A stretch of 64,000 nt of DNA from Vibrio tubiashii ATCC 19109 (GTDB taxonomy: Bacteria > Pseudomonadota > Gammaproteobacteria > Enterobacterales > Vibrionaceae): contig NZ_CP009354.1 in the NCBI RefSeq assembly GCF_000772105.1, positions 3,230,491-3,294,490 on the forward strand, in the 5' to 3' direction. The notes under the pieces are model-generated. The model ran no database searches. It worked only from the letters and a program-made list of their open reading frames with translations, and had not been told where the DNA came from. Made by a program: the position numbers and the translations under genes. Within the stretch, counting starts at the first letter, position 1. Each line of letters opens with the position of its first letter. Positions 18,115 through 33,102 of this stretch are shown here, piece after piece.

Positions 18115-18130
18115 TGTTTCACGTGAAACA
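18115..18130. other. parS centromere site
   Basis: TGTTTCACGTGAAACA is a perfect 16-bp palindrome, identical to the universal chromosomal ParB-binding site. It lies in the short gap between the aminopeptidase terminator and the thiH stop codon, about 38 kb from oriC. parA and parB are encoded at 52.1-53.8 kb in this window. Confidence 0.93.
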
Positions 18131-18136
18131 CTATTT

Positions 18137-19255
18137 TTAAGACAAGCCTGAATAAGCCGAGTGCCAATCTCGCCAAACAGGATCGAACCCTTTCGCGCGA
18201 ATCATATCTTCGACCGAAGCTGCGCTTCGCTCATCACTGATCTCAAACTGCTCCAGTTCAACGTCATCCATCGCATAACCACCTGGCTGAGTTTTTGATG
18301 CAGCAGACATGGTAGTAATGCCCAAGGGTAAAACATTATCTCTAAACTTCGGAGACTCACGAGTCGAAAGAGACAACTCAACTTCTGGATTCAGCAATCG
18401 ATAAGCGCAAATAAGCTGAACCAATTGTTTATCTGTCATCACCGACTTTGGTTGAAGTGCTCCCTCACAGGGACGCAATCGCGGGAACGAAATCGAGTAA
18501 CGAGTTTGCCAATAGGTGCGCTCTAGATAATCCAGATGCGCCGCAACATAAAAGCAATCTGTTCGCCACTCTTCTAAGCCAATCAAAGCGCCAATACCAA
18601 TCTTATCAATGCCCGCTTTTGCCAATCGATCTGCGGTATCTAATCGATACTCAAAATCCATCTTGTTGCCACGTAAGTGGTGCTCTGCATAGGTAGAAGG
18701 ATGATAAGTTTCCTGATACACCATCACGGCATCCAAGCCTAAGGTCTTAAGTTCAGCATAGTGCTCTTGATCGAGCGGCTGAACTTCCATTGCCAAATAG
18801 TTAAAGCGCTGCTTGATCATCGGCACCATTTCGCGGAAATAGTTCATGCCAACTTTAGTCTCGTGTTCGCCTGTTACCAGCAAAACGCTATCAAACTTCA
18901 TTCGTTTAATCGCTTCAACTTCCGCAGACACTTCATCTTTGTTTAGGGTGCGACGCTTAATACGGTTCTCCATTGAGAATCCACAATAAGTACAAGCATT
19001 GGCACACAGGTTAGACAAGTACAGTGGAATATAGAGTGACATAGTATTGCCAAACCGTTTACGAGTTGCCGTGTAAGACAACTGAGCCATCTGCTCTAAA
19101 TAGGGCTCGGCAGCAGGCGAAATCAATGCCTTAAAATCTTCCAGATCACGCTTGGGCTTATTCAATGCACGTTCAACATCTTGTGCTGTCTTGGCATAAA
19201 TCGACATCGAAATGTCATCCCAATTGAGCTGCTTAAATTGTTCAACAAAGCTCAT
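18137..19255 (-). CDS. thiH: 2-iminoacetate synthase ThiH
   Basis: The 372-residue radical SAM enzyme cleaves tyrosine to make dehydroglycine (2-iminoacetate) for the thiazole ring of thiamine. The iron-sulfur motif CANACTYCGFS (about residues 84-94) has the CX3CX2C spacing. The C-terminal BATS-type region includes LRPCEGALQPKSVMTD and STRESPKFRDNVLPLGITTMSA. It is the last gene of the thiCEFSGH operon, 18 bp after thiG, as in other gammaproteobacteria. It works with ThiG as a complex. Confidence 0.96.
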   Translation of the reverse strand: MSFVEQFKQLNWDDISMSIYAKTAQDVERALNKPKRDLEDFKALISPAAEPYLEQMAQLSYTATRKRFGNTMSLYIPLYLSNLCANACTYCGFSMENRIKRRTLNKDEVSAEVEAIKRMKFDSVLLVTGEHETKVGMNYFREMVPMIKQRFNYLAMEVQPLDQEHYAELKTLGLDAVMVYQETYHPSTYAEHHLRGNKMDFEYRLDTADRLAKAGIDKIGIGALIGLEEWRTDCFYVAAHLDYLERTYWQTRYSISFPRLRPCEGALQPKSVMTDKQLVQLICAYRLLNPEVELSLSTRESPKFRDNVLPLGITTMSAASKTQPGGYAMDDVELEQFEISDERSAASVEDMIRAKGFDPVWRDWHSAYSGLS

Positions 19256-19273
19256 GTTATTCTCGCTTAGAAC

Positions 19274-20041
19274 CTATAGCTCATCTAAAAATGAAGTCAG
19301 TGGACTCGATGCGACTGCGTGAGACACCTTACCAGCAAGACCCGCTTTATAGGCCATACGTCCCGATTCGACCGCCATTTTAAATGCCTGTGCCATTACA
19401 ACTGGATCGCTAGATGCGGCTATAGCCGTATTAACAAGCACCGCATCGGCGCCCATTTCCATTGCACGCGCGGCATGAGAAGGCGCTCCAATACCTGCGT
19501 CCACAACTACAGGAACATTGGCCTGGTCGATAATAATCTCTAGGAAGTCGTGAGAAACGATGCCTTTGTTTGAACCTATCGGCGCGCCTAATGGCATGAC
19601 TGCTGCACAGCCCACTTCTTCCAACCGCTTACACAACACAGGGTCTGCATGGCAGTAAGGAAGTACAATAAACCCTTCGCGAACCAACTGTTCAGCAGCA
19701 GCTAGTGTTTCGATTGGGTCCGGCATTAAGTACTTAGGATCAGGGTGGATTTCTAATTTCAACCAGTTTGTCCCCAAAGCTTCACGCGCGAGTTGCGCAG
19801 CAAACACAGCGTCCTTCGCGTTCTTTGCACCAGAAGTGTTTGGTAACAAGTTTACGCCCGATTGCACTAGTGGCTTCAAAATATCATCTTGATGGTCGTT
19901 CACGTCGACGCGCTTTAGCGCCATAGTTGCCAATTGAGAGCCTGAAGCTTGAATTGCTTGCGCCATTAATTGGCTATTAGCAAACTTGCCGGTTCCTGTG
20001 AACAGTCGTGATTCAAACTGTTTATCACCAATTTTAAGCAT
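19274..20041 (-). CDS. thiG: Thiazole synthase ThiG
   Basis: The 255-residue TIM-barrel enzyme joins 1-deoxy-xylulose 5-phosphate, dehydroglycine and sulfur from ThiS-thiocarboxylate to make the thiazole phosphate. Visible are the start [19 protein letters not shown], the region [17 protein letters not shown] with the Schiff-base lysine, and the phosphate loops [12 protein letters not shown] and [12 protein letters not shown]. Length is normal. It begins 5 bp after the thiS stop codon and is followed by thiH. Confidence 0.96.
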   Translation of the reverse strand: MLKIGDKQFESRLFTGTGKFANSQLMAQAIQASGSQLATMALKRVDVNDHQDDILKPLVQSGVNLLPNTSGAKNAKDAVFAAQLAREALGTNWLKLEIHPDPKYLMPDPIETLAAAEQLVREGFIVLPYCHADPVLCKRLEEVGCAAVMPLGAPIGSNKGIVSHDFLEIIIDQANVPVVVDAGIGAPSHAARAMEMGADAVLVNTAIAASSDPVVMAQAFKMAVESGRMAYKAGLAGKVSHAVASSPLTSFLDEL

Positions 20042-20046
20042 CGACT

Positions 20047-20250
20047 TTAACCCCCTGCGATAGCTTGAAACAAAGAGATTCTATCTCCCTGCGAAAGTAC
20101 TGTGCTCGCCCACTCACTGCGCGGCACAACATTGTTGTTAATTGCAAAAACACACCCCATTTCTGGCAGCTCAAACTGGTGGATGATTTGCTGTAGATTT
20201 GACGCACTGGCAACTTGATGTGATTGTTCGTTAATGACAATAGTGATCAC
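20047..20250 (-). CDS. thiS: Sulfur carrier protein ThiS
   Basis: The small ubiquitin-like carrier ends in the required Gly-Gly (LFQAIAGG), whose terminal carboxylate is adenylated by ThiF and then thiocarboxylated. I chose the GTG at 20250 because it gives 67 residues starting [11 protein letters not shown], the family length and start. The frame stays open upstream to an ATG at 20301 and a TTG at 20325, which would add 17 or 25 residues not seen in typical ThiS. No start has a strong ribosome binding site. It lies between thiF and thiG. Confidence 0.88.
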   Translation of the reverse strand: MITIVINEQSHQVASASNLQQIIHQFELPEMGCVFAINNNVVPRSEWASTVLSQGDRISLFQAIAGG

Positions 20251-20364
20251 ATCGAGTTCTTCAGCAAGTGCTTGTGTTGTTTGTTGTTCTGATAACGCCA
20301 TTGCTTCTAACTCTCTTATTTCCAACCGTTACTTCAATTAGACCTATTGGTTGTTTTGCTCTCG

Positions 20365-21153
20365 TTAACTTGCACTCTGATCTTGAGCGCAAACTTGGCA
20401 CTGTTGGTCTTTGCTAATCCCCATGGTTTGCCACTGCATTTTTAAGCCATCAAAAAAATGCAGCTTGGCGGTCTCGACATGAAACTGGCCAGTAGCGAGT
20501 TTTTGTATCGCCGCCAATGCTTGGTAATTGCCAAGTGTGCCCACCACAGGGCCAACCACACCACTCTCACTACATTTCTGCGTTTGTTGCAGTTCATCGA
20601 ATGGATACAAACAGCGATAACAAGCCTTACCTTCTTCTCCGTCAGCACGACTATTCGCTTGATAGTCAAAGACAGCAAACTGCCCTTGCCAGCCAATCGC
20701 GGCTGCAGATATAAGTGGCGTTGCTTGTTCAAAACAAACTTGGTTTATTAGCTGACGAGTTGGCATATTGTCAGTGCAGTCCAACACGACATCCGCCAGC
20801 ATAACTTCAAGCTGCAACTGTGCCTTGTCGAGCCGCTTGTGAAGCGCTCGAACTTGGATCATGGAGTTAAGTTCAGAAAGCTGTTTAACCGTCGCTTCCG
20901 TTTTAGCAAGCTGGAGATCACGTTCACGATAGATGATCTGACGCTGTAAGTTACTACTATCGACCTCATCATCATCAACGACTACTAACTTACCGACCCC
21001 CGCCGACGCCAAATAGAGACTCGCAGCACTTCCAAGTCCGCCACAGCCAATAATCAACACGTGCGACTTGATCAATCTCTCCTGACCACTTTCAGCAATT
21101 TCTGGCAGAGCGACTTGACGCTGATAGCGGAAGAACTGCTGATCAGTGAGCAT
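20365..21153 (-). CDS. thiF: ThiS adenylyltransferase ThiF
   Basis: The E1-like enzyme activates the ThiS C-terminus with ATP. The nucleotide-binding motif [20 protein letters not shown] is near residues 31-50, and [11 protein letters not shown] follows near 125. The zinc-binding Cys pairs are CYRCLYPF and CQVCAQ. I place the start at the ATG at 21153, preceded by AAGAGAGAGAA and overlapping the thiE end by 11 bp; an ATG 18 bases upstream (21171) lacks a site. The product is then 262 residues. Confidence 0.94.
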   Translation of the reverse strand: MLTDQQFFRYQRQVALPEIAESGQERLIKSHVLIIGCGGLGSAASLYLASAGVGKLVVVDDDEVDSSNLQRQIIYRERDLQLAKTEATVKQLSELNSMIQVRALHKRLDKAQLQLEVMLADVVLDCTDNMPTRQLINQVCFEQATPLISAAAIGWQGQFAVFDYQANSRADGEEGKACYRCLYPFDELQQTQKCSESGVVGPVVGTLGNYQALAAIQKLATGQFHVETAKLHFFDGLKMQWQTMGISKDQQCQVCAQDQSAS

Positions 21154-22518
21154 GTTGTTCTCTCTCTTCATTAGTTGCTATCGAGATTGAATCAGTAAAA
21201 GTTGACTGCCTTTCCTTCATCAACTGGTTGAAAAACTCAATCACAGGCTTAGGTGACTGCGCCAAAGTAATCGCTCTAACAACCGCCAAGCTCGAAACGC
21301 CGGTTTGCCAAACTTGGTCTGCGTTCGATTGGTCAATACCGCCGATTGCTACCGTTGGATAACCAAGAGCCAAACCACTAGCGCCCTCATGCGCGCAACC
21401 ATAAGGAATGCTATCAATCAATTTTTGATATAGAGCCAAACGCACTAAACCTTGTGGCTTAGACGGCATCTGCTTAGTAGTGGTTGGGAATATATGTCCC
21501 AGCGCAATGTAGCTGGGGTGGATCTGCACAATACGAAGCAGCTCGTAATAGCCATGGGTAGAAAGGCCTAAATGAATACCCGCTTTGGTTAGCTGAGCCA
21601 AATTCGACTCTTCTATATCTTCTTGTCCAAGATGAACACCATAAGCACCATGCTTGATCGCTAACTGCCAGTAGTCATTGATAAACACCTGCGCTTTATA
21701 TTGACGACCGAGTTCAATCGCTCGAATGATCTGTTGTTCTAAATCGGCTTGTTGTGGGTTCTTGATTCGCAGTTGAATGGTGTTGATACCTAACGGCAGC
21801 AAGCGCTCAATCCAAGCAACATCATCGACCACTGGGTAAAGCCCTAAACTCTGTTTAGTTAAGTTAGCAAAGCGGACACTCTCCCCTTGCGCAGACCACC
21901 CAACTTGTATGCCCAGTCGGCTATCTTCTAGTACGGGGGTTGGGAACTCATTGAAATGCTCAGCCCAATGAGTCAATGATTTCTCATTCAACACTGTTTC
22001 ACGTGAAACATTCGCTTGTTGAGTTGTCATTCCTCGCGCGAGTGTTAACGCATCTTCGATAGGAAAATCAAGTACGGTCAACACGACTATCCAAGCAAAG
22101 TGATACTCAGACTCAAATACAGAATTGAGTTTAGACTTAACGGAAAGCGCTCTCACTTCATCGTTAATGGGATGACGCCAAATATCGATCTGGAGCACTT
22201 CATCCTTTTTATCACAAGCCAAACCATCAGCAATGCCAATATAAATGGCATTAGATGGTTGCTCTGCACAGGCTTCTACTGACAAGCCTGAACGATAATA
22301 AAGTGTAAACGGGTAATCTGAGTCATAGTCGTACCCATCAATGAGATCGGTAGCGACATGTGTAATTTGTTGGTCGCGAACAAGCTGAACAGACTGAGTT
22401 GGGCTTACACCCAACTCAACCTCTTCGACGCAAAAACCCCGTTCTTTCGCCAACAACAAACATTGCTGAACTAAGCCTGTTAGCTCAATCAATGATGACG
22501 GAATTAGGATTTTGCTCA

Positions 22519-22519
<1 letters not shown>
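21143..22519 (-). CDS. thiE: Thiamine-phosphate synthase ThiE with N-terminal extension
   Basis: The C-terminal half (about residues 235-440) is a complete Thi[64 protein letters not shown]. It couples HMP pyrophosphate with thiazole phosphate. The N-terminal 230 residues are extra. They resemble a decayed ThiD/ribokinase-fold HMP-P kinase near [23 protein letters not shown], but I see no intact phosphate-binding or catalytic Gly-Ala-Gly-Asp motif. The gene overlaps thiC by one base (TAATG). A perfect parS site lies in its coding sequence. Confidence 0.92.
21995..22010. other. parS centromere site inside thiE
   Basis: TGTTTCACGTGAAACA, the same perfect 16-bp palindrome as at 18115, here read through as codons for NVSRETV in the thiE extension-linker region. 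It is 3.9 kb from the first perfect site and about 34.5 kb from oriC. Confidence 0.93.
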
Positions 22520-24552
<2,033 letters not shown>

Positions 24553-24629
24553 TTATTAGTCTGCACTAATGGTATATAACAACATTCGACTATTTGATAG
24601 GTAACCAGAAAGAACTCTGGTGTAGATAT

Positions 24630-24716
24630 CTTCTCTTGTTCCCTTCGCAGATTCTAATCTGATCAGGTTCAACGGATCCCGAATAAACGGTCTCAGCCTT
24701 ATGGCACTCCGACAAG
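24630..24716 (-). promoter_or_regulatory. TPP riboswitch (THI element) of the thi operon
   Basis: Read on the minus strand, the leader shows the conserved THI-box blocks in order: GGAGTGCC, GGCTGAGA, CCGTTGAACCTGATC and TGCGAAGGGAACAAG. A short P1 pairs CTTGT (24716-24712) with ACAAG (24639-24635). It lies about 170 bases before the thiC ATG, with no obvious terminator between, so control of translation or a weaker structure is likelier than attenuation. The rest of 24460-24790 holds the thiC leader and the crcB terminator. Confidence 0.95.
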
Positions 24717-24734
24717 TAATTGCAGTATATAAAA

Positions 24735-24757
24735 ACGGCTTGGGTAAACCAAGCCGT
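24735..24757 (-). terminator. Rho-independent terminator after crcB
   Basis: ACGGCTTGG and CCAAGCCGT form a 9-bp stem with a 5-base loop. On the minus strand it is followed by TTTTATATAC. It separates crcB from the thi riboswitch. Confidence 0.85.
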
Positions 24758-24790
24758 GATGAACAATAATTAGCTAAATTTTAACCAACA

Positions 24791-25174
24791 TTAGCTCTTG
24801 ATGAGTATTTGAAAACCAATCCATGCGGCAGAAATGCTTAAAAAGACATTCAGCAACACGTTCAAACTCATCTTAAAAAATGCACCTTGCTGCATTAGAA
24901 GCACATTATCCATAGAGAATGTAGAGAAGGTGGTGAGTGCTCCAAGAAAGCCCAATCCGATAATTTGGCGCCATGGTTCGGTAGCTAGCATCTCATTTTC
25001 AAAAGCCGCAATAAGCAAGCCCATAATAAAAGAACCGACCACGTTAACAGTTAGCGTACCGTATGGAAAGCCACGCCCAAGAAGCACAACACAAAGCTCT
25101 GAAACAAGATAACGAGAGCATGCTCCAAATGCACCACCGAGTGCGATAAAACCCAATATTGAAAACTGACCCAT
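24791..25174 (-). CDS. crcB: Fluoride efflux channel CrcB/Fluc
   Basis: The start at 25174 is fixed by TTGGAGGAATT directly before the ATG; an upstream in-frame ATG (25231) has none. The 127-residue product has four membrane segments and the family motifs GGAFGACSRYLVSE, GTLTVNVVGSFIMG (with the pore Asn) and GFLGALTTFSTFSMD (with the Phe-box and Thr-Ser track). It works as a dual-topology dimer that exports fluoride. No fluoride riboswitch is visible in the 108-bp upstream gap. Confidence 0.94.
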   Translation of the reverse strand: MGQFSILGFIALGGAFGACSRYLVSELCVVLLGRGFPYGTLTVNVVGSFIMGLLIAAFENEMLATEPWRQIIGLGFLGALTTFSTFSMDNVLLMQQGAFFKMSLNVLLNVFLSISAAWIGFQILIKS

Positions 25175-25282
25175 AATTCCTCCAATTGACTGGGTGTATT
25201 GTAGCCAAAATACACGCTCACGGAAGATCATAAATTAAGATTTAGCCATTGCTAACTGCAAACATTTTAAAAGTTACAGGAG

Positions 25283-26665
25283 TCACTTAACTTCTATATA
25301 TCCCATTAGACCGGTTTTCATATGCTCGATCACATGACAGTGATACATCCAGCGCCCTGGATTATCCGCCACGAACGCTGCGATAGCCGTGCCGTTTTTG
25401 CCTAGTAAAACAGTGTCAGTGTGGAAAGGCTCGTCGACCTTTTTACCATTGAGCTCTAATACTGTGAATGTATGGCCATGGATATGAATTGGGTGATGAT
25501 ACTGAGTGACATTCTTGAGATAGAAAACATAAGTTTTGCCCAGTTGTAACGAAGCGAGTGGCTCGGGAATATTATCTTTCGACATCCCTTCCCAAGCCCG
25601 TTTGTTGGTTAACCAAAACTTAGGAACTGACTTACCATCTTTTCCAACCGGTGAAATTGCTCCTTCCCATTCAAATACGAAGTCGACTCTCTCCGCATTG
25701 GCTAAATCAAGATCAGGCACTGGATTAAGAGGAAGTTGAGGGATCGGTCTGTGATCGGAAAGATCAGACCTGATCGCTTCAAACTCACACAGAGGAAACG
25801 GAAATCTGCCTTTCATGTATCGGACGTAAACGGACTCTCCTTGCTTCGGAGCTCTTAAGGCAAGGTCAACCCTCATACCTGGGCCAATTTTATGTTGAGA
25901 GAGCTTATAGGGAGTTTTAATCGGGTTACCATCGATGGCTATCACCCATGCTTCCGCCCCTTCAATAGCAATCGGATAGGTAATGGTATTATCGACGTTT
26001 GCGATACGCAGCCGAGTAGTGGCATTTTCCTTTAATTGATACTTAGGCTCATGTACACCATTGACGCTACTCCACTCTCCGGGGGTTCCCATTCTCGCGC
26101 TAAGACGAGGGATCATTAACTCTTTCCACTGCCCCTGTTTATCAAGGTGCCAGTGCTTAAGCATCAACTCGTGTTCTTCACCAAACTCTACTGGAACCGC
26201 TTCTTCGACGATGATCAGTCCCACTAAACCCATACCAAGTTGCTTGACGCTATTCATATGTGGGTGATACCAGAAGGTCCCTGCATCAGGTGGGGTAAAG
26301 CGATACTCGAAAGTTTCACCCGGCATGATTGGTGCCTGACTTAAGAATGGTACACCATCCATTTCTATTGGAATTCTTAGCCCATGCCAGTGAATCGTGG
26401 TTGGCTCTAAAAGCTTATTGGTAAATCTGATCGTAACTTCTTGTCCTTGACGACAACGAATCGTTGGGGCTGGAATCTCACCATTAAATCCAAGTACATT
26501 CGTTGTATAACCAGGTACTAGTTCGGCCGTTGCTGGCTCTGCGGTGAGCTCATAAACGAACTCACCCTTATCACTCTTAGCACGAGTTAGAGTACATGCA
26601 GGCAAAACGCTTAATGCAGAAACAGCTAATCCTGTTTTAATAAAGTGGCGACGAGAAATATCCAT
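25283..26665 (-). CDS. Multicopper oxidase with Tat signal
   Basis: The 460-residue protein starts with a twin-arginine signal, ISRRHFIKTGLAVSALSVLPAC. The Cys after LPA could also make it a lipoprotein. Three cupredoxin domains follow. All four copper-binding motifs are intact: HWHG (about 93), WYHPHMN (about 133), HHPIHIHGH (about 391) and YHCHVIEHMKTGLMG (about 444-458). The last provides the type-1 copper Cys and axial Met. Family members oxidise phenols or metal ions; no Met-rich CueO-type insert is seen, so a copper-detoxification role is not implied. It ends about 110 bp before crcB on the same strand. Confidence 0.9.
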   Translation of the reverse strand: MDISRRHFIKTGLAVSALSVLPACTLTRAKSDKGEFVYELTAEPATAELVPGYTTNVLGFNGEIPAPTIRCRQGQEVTIRFTNKLLEPTTIHWHGLRIPIEMDGVPFLSQAPIMPGETFEYRFTPPDAGTFWYHPHMNSVKQLGMGLVGLIIVEEAVPVEFGEEHELMLKHWHLDKQGQWKELMIPRLSARMGTPGEWSSVNGVHEPKYQLKENATTRLRIANVDNTITYPIAIEGAEAWVIAIDGNPIKTPYKLSQHKIGPGMRVDLALRAPKQGESVYVRYMKGRFPFPLCEFEAIRSDLSDHRPIPQLPLNPVPDLDLANAERVDFVFEWEGAISPVGKDGKSVPKFWLTNKRAWEGMSKDNIPEPLASLQLGKTYVFYLKNVTQYHHPIHIHGHTFTVLELNGKKVDEPFHTDTVLLGKNGTAIAAFVADNPGRWMYHCHVIEHMKTGLMGYIEVK

Positions 26666-26782
26666 AAACTAGAGACAATTGAGTAAACAAGTTACCAAAT
26701 GTAACAGATTAGTAAGAATAATTCTCAACAAGGAATCGAGTTTGAGAGCTAGGGGTGATGTACTCGCCTTTAGAAAAACAAA

Positions 26783-26810
26783 AAGGCTCCAGCATTTCTG
26801 CTAGAGCCTT
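26783..26810 (-). terminator. Rho-independent terminator behind the decayed tRNA copy
   Basis: AAGGCTC and GAGCCTT, continuing after one mismatch as AGCA and TGCT around TTTC, with T-rich TTTTTGTTTTTC following on the minus strand. It is a diverged copy of the hairpin at 26918-26945. Confidence 0.75.
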
Positions 26811-26815
26811 GAATA

Positions 26816-26903
26816 TGGCAGGGTGGAAAGATTCGACTGGGCTGGCACTCCAGCTCCCGGCACGCTCGTCTTTGGTAATGGCGAAATCCGCTGCTTTGAT
26901 TTG
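26816..26903 (-). pseudogene. Degenerate tRNA-Trp-like copy (downstream)
   Basis: The minus strand keeps the 3' end of tRNA-Trp almost intact (TTTCCACCCTGCCA), the anticodon-arm start GCAGCGGATT, and GCGTGCCGGGAG where the intact gene has GCGTGTTGGGAG. The acceptor 5' strand, the D-arm and the anticodon are lost, so it cannot fold as a tRNA. It follows the intact tRNA-Trp and its terminator and is followed by its own terminator, which suggests an old tandem duplication of a tRNA-terminator unit. Confidence 0.7.
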
Positions 26904-26917
26904 ACACGAATACGAAA

Positions 26918-26945
26918 AAAGCCTCAGCATTTCTGCTGAGGCTTT
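26918..26945 (-). terminator. Rho-independent terminator after tRNA-Trp
   Basis: A 12-bp perfect stem (AAAGCCTCAGCA/TGCTGAGGCTTT) with a TTTC loop on plus, followed on minus by TTTCGTATTC. It starts 7 bases after the tRNA-Trp CCA end. Confidence 0.88.
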
Positions 26946-26951
26946 CGAAGA

Positions 26952-27028
<77 letters not shown>

Positions 27029-27050
27029 AAATTTTTCTACAATCAGGTTC

Positions 27051-27138
27051 GAATAGATTCGAACTCCCAACACGCCCTATCACAAGGTATTTGGGGAATC
27101 CGCTGCTCTTTGTTCTTTCGAATTGGAGCTACACCCCT
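27051..27138 (-). pseudogene. Degenerate tRNA-Trp-like copy (upstream)
   Basis: The minus strand begins exactly like the intact tRNA-Trp (AGGGGTGTAGCTCCAATT) and also keeps GAGCAGCGGATTCC and CGTGTTGGGAGTTCGAATC. However, about 10 extra bases interrupt the D-arm, about 15 extra bases sit in the anticodon arm, and the 3' acceptor strand and CCA are missing. No known tRNA intron fits. It lies between tRNA-Asp and the intact tRNA-Trp. Confidence 0.75.
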
Positions 27139-27167
27139 GTAGAATCTTTCAAATTGTAGATTCGAAA

Positions 27168-27189
27168 AAACCTCGCCATAGCGAGGTTT
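27168..27189 (-). terminator. Rho-independent terminator after tRNA-Asp
   Basis: AAACCTCGC and GCGAGGTTT pair around a 4-base loop, with AAA upstream on plus giving TTTCGAATC on minus. It starts 9 bases after the tRNA-Asp end and would stop part of the rRNA-operon transcription before the tRNA-Trp copies. Confidence 0.8.
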
Positions 27190-27198
27190 CGAAATAAG

Positions 27199-27275
27199 TG
27201 GCGGAGCGGACGGGACTCGAACCCGCGACCCCCGGCGTGACAGGCCGGTATTCTAACCAACTGAACTACCGCTCC
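27199..27275 (-). tRNA. tRNA-Asp (anticodon GTC)
   Basis: The 77-base gene starts GGAGCGGTAGTTCAGTTGG and has the anticodon loop CTGTCAC, T-loop GGTTCGAGTCC and terminal CCA. It is nearly identical to E. coli tRNA-Asp. It is the distal tRNA of the rRNA operon, about 32 bases after 5S. Confidence 0.97.
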
Positions 27276-27306
27276 GCACTGGTTAGACTCTTGAGTCTAA
27301 ATTTAA

Positions 27307-27424
27307 AGCCTGGCGATGTCCTACTCTCACATGGGGAAGCCCCACACTACCATCGGCGCTAATTCGTTTCACTTCTGAGTTCGGCATGGAATCAGGTGGG
27401 TCCAAATCGCTATGGTCGCCAAGC
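27307..27424 (-). rRNA. rrf: 5S ribosomal RNA
   Basis: The minus strand reads from TTGGCGACCATAGCG through CCATGCCGAACTCAGAAG to GGACATCGCCAGGC, the standard gammaproteobacterial 5S sequence of about 118 bases. Ends are judged from the terminal helix and may be off by one to three bases. Confidence 0.95.
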
Positions 27425-27514
27425 AAATTCTTAATTCGGAAAGCTGTTTTAAGTTCTGTAATTACACATTCAAAGTTCTTGCTTTGAGTCCATCAAAACC
27501 CTTTGGGTGTTGTA

Positions 27515-30403
<2,889 letters not shown>

Positions 30404-30676
30404 ATACAACCCCAAAGGGTCTCTGTTTAAACAACCAAAGTTGTCTGCATTTTTATACATGTGCAGACACGATTTTGCCGGACTCAAATTTCCAAGAACA
30501 CTTGAATGTGTGTTGGTACCTAAAACATAGTTTTAGGATTTGAGAACTTTTAATTGAATAACAACGCATCTCATAGAGATGGGGATTGTTGTTATTCGTC
30601 AGCTTTCCAAATTGTTAAAGAGCTAGATTTCTTTCGAAACCATTTTTAAGAACACTTACGCAAATGCGCTTAAAGA
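30404..30676 (-). promoter_or_regulatory. tRNA-Val to 23S spacer with boxA
   Basis: The 273-base spacer holds an antitermination boxA, GCTCTTTAACAAT, on the minus strand at 30612-30623. Past that there are only the 23S processing-stem strands. No gene is visible. A second boxA in the spacer is the normal rRNA antitermination arrangement. Confidence 0.8.
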
Positions 30677-30752
30677 TGGTGGGCGATACCGGGCTCGAAC
30701 CAGTGACCCCCTGCTTGTAAGGCAGGTGCTCTCCCAACTGAGCTAATCGCCC
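30677..30752 (-). tRNA. tRNA-Val (anticodon TAC)
   Basis: A 76-base cloverleaf starting GGGCGATTAGCTCAG with anticodon loop CTTACAA and encoded CCA. It is last of the four spacer tRNAs before 23S. Confidence 0.97.
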
Positions 30753-30765
30753 ATCGAATCAAGAA

Positions 30766-30841
30766 TGGTGGAGCTAAGCAGGATCGAACTGCTGACCTCC
30801 TGCGTGCAAGGCAGGCGCTCTCCCAGCTGAGCTATAGCCCC
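30766..30841 (-). tRNA. tRNA-Ala (anticodon TGC)
   Basis: A 76-base cloverleaf starting GGGGCTATAGCTCAGC with anticodon loop CTTGCAC and encoded CCA. It lies in the 16S-23S spacer. Confidence 0.97.
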
Positions 30842-30855
30842 ATATCTTGAGAAAA

Positions 30856-30931
30856 TGGTGGGTCGTGCAGGATTCGAACCTGCGACCAATTGATTAAAAG
30901 TCAACTGCTCTACCAACTGAGCTAACGACCC
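30856..30931 (-). tRNA. tRNA-Lys (anticodon TTT)
   Basis: A 76-base cloverleaf starting GGGTCGTTAGCTCAG with anticodon loop CTTTTAA and encoded CCA. It lies in the 16S-23S spacer. Confidence 0.97.
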
Positions 30932-30933
30932 AA

Positions 30934-31009
30934 TGGTATCCCGTAGGGGAGTCGAACCCCTGTTACCGCCGTGAAAGGGCGGTGTCCTAGGCCTCTAGAC
31001 GAACGGGAC
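30934..31009 (-). tRNA. tRNA-Glu (anticodon TTC)
   Basis: A 76-base cloverleaf starting GTCCCGTTCGTCTAG with anticodon loop CTTTCAC and encoded CCA. It is first of the spacer tRNAs after 16S. The Glu-Lys-Ala-Val order is a known Vibrio spacer type. Confidence 0.97.
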
Positions 31010-31097
31010 ACTAAGTTGAACATCTTGGGGGATGTTCTATCTCTTAAACTACATAAACCATCAATCTGTGTGAACACTCATCGCAATAATCATCGTA

Positions 31098-32650
<1,553 letters not shown>

Positions 32651-32822
32651 AAGATTTTGTCGGCTCAATGAATACTGAACATTACATAAAGTAATGTTTG
32701 AATTGACTGTGCTGAATCCGAAGATTCAATGGTCACTTCGTTTCATTGAAACCTAATTTGAAACCGAAGTTTCTAATTGGATTATCATCAACGAGTGCCC
32801 ACACAGATTGATAGGTTTATAT

Positions 32823-32834
32823 TGTTAAAGAGCT
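32823..32834 (-). promoter_or_regulatory. rRNA leader boxA antitermination site
   Basis: GCTCTTTAACAA on the minus strand is the Nus-factor boxA consensus, about 170 bases before 16S and just downstream of P2. Confidence 0.88.
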
Positions 32835-32866
32835 TTCCGACTGAGCTTCGCTCAAATCGGACGGCC

Positions 32867-32894
32867 ATTTTAGCGAGATAAAGTTTAGTGTCAA
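32867..32894 (-). promoter_or_regulatory. rRNA operon promoter P2
   Basis: Minus strand: TTGACA, 16-base spacer, TAAAAT, then a GC-rich GGCCGTCC discriminator. This is a standard distal rRNA promoter. It starts transcription about 215 bases before 16S. Confidence 0.88.
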
Positions 32895-32995
32895 CCACTT
32901 TTTTCAAACTTTTTTCAAGCGTTTCCGCTTGGCTAATTGACCTTGCCAACTGGGTTCTCGTTTCTTTCGAAGCGTTGCCGTGTCAGCGAGGGGGC

Positions 32996-33023
32996 ATTAT
33001 AGAGATCGAAAGATTCTTGGCAA
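32996..33023 (-). promoter_or_regulatory. rRNA operon promoter P1 with UP-like A-tracts
   Basis: Minus strand: TTGCCA, 16-base spacer, TATAAT, then GCCCCC. The GC-rich discriminator is typical of stringently controlled rRNA promoters. The A-tracts upstream (GTTAGAAAAAACTGAAAAAAG) look like an UP element. The whole 32651-33102 interval is leader and promoter with no gene. Confidence 0.9.
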
Positions 33024-33102
33024 GCCCTTTTTTCAGTTTTTTCTAACTTTTTTATTGTTCGATTAAATTTCGATCTAAAAGCCTTATAAGTGAGCCTTTT
33101 CT

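Noticed and set aside
27051..27138. Functional intron-containing tRNA-Trp
   Set aside because: Insertions are in both the D- and anticodon arms and the 3' acceptor strand with CCA is missing; no bacterial tRNA intron type fits.
33040..33102. Terminator after hemG
   Set aside because: The repeated AAAGGC/AAGGC here is direct and not inverted, so it does not form a stem.
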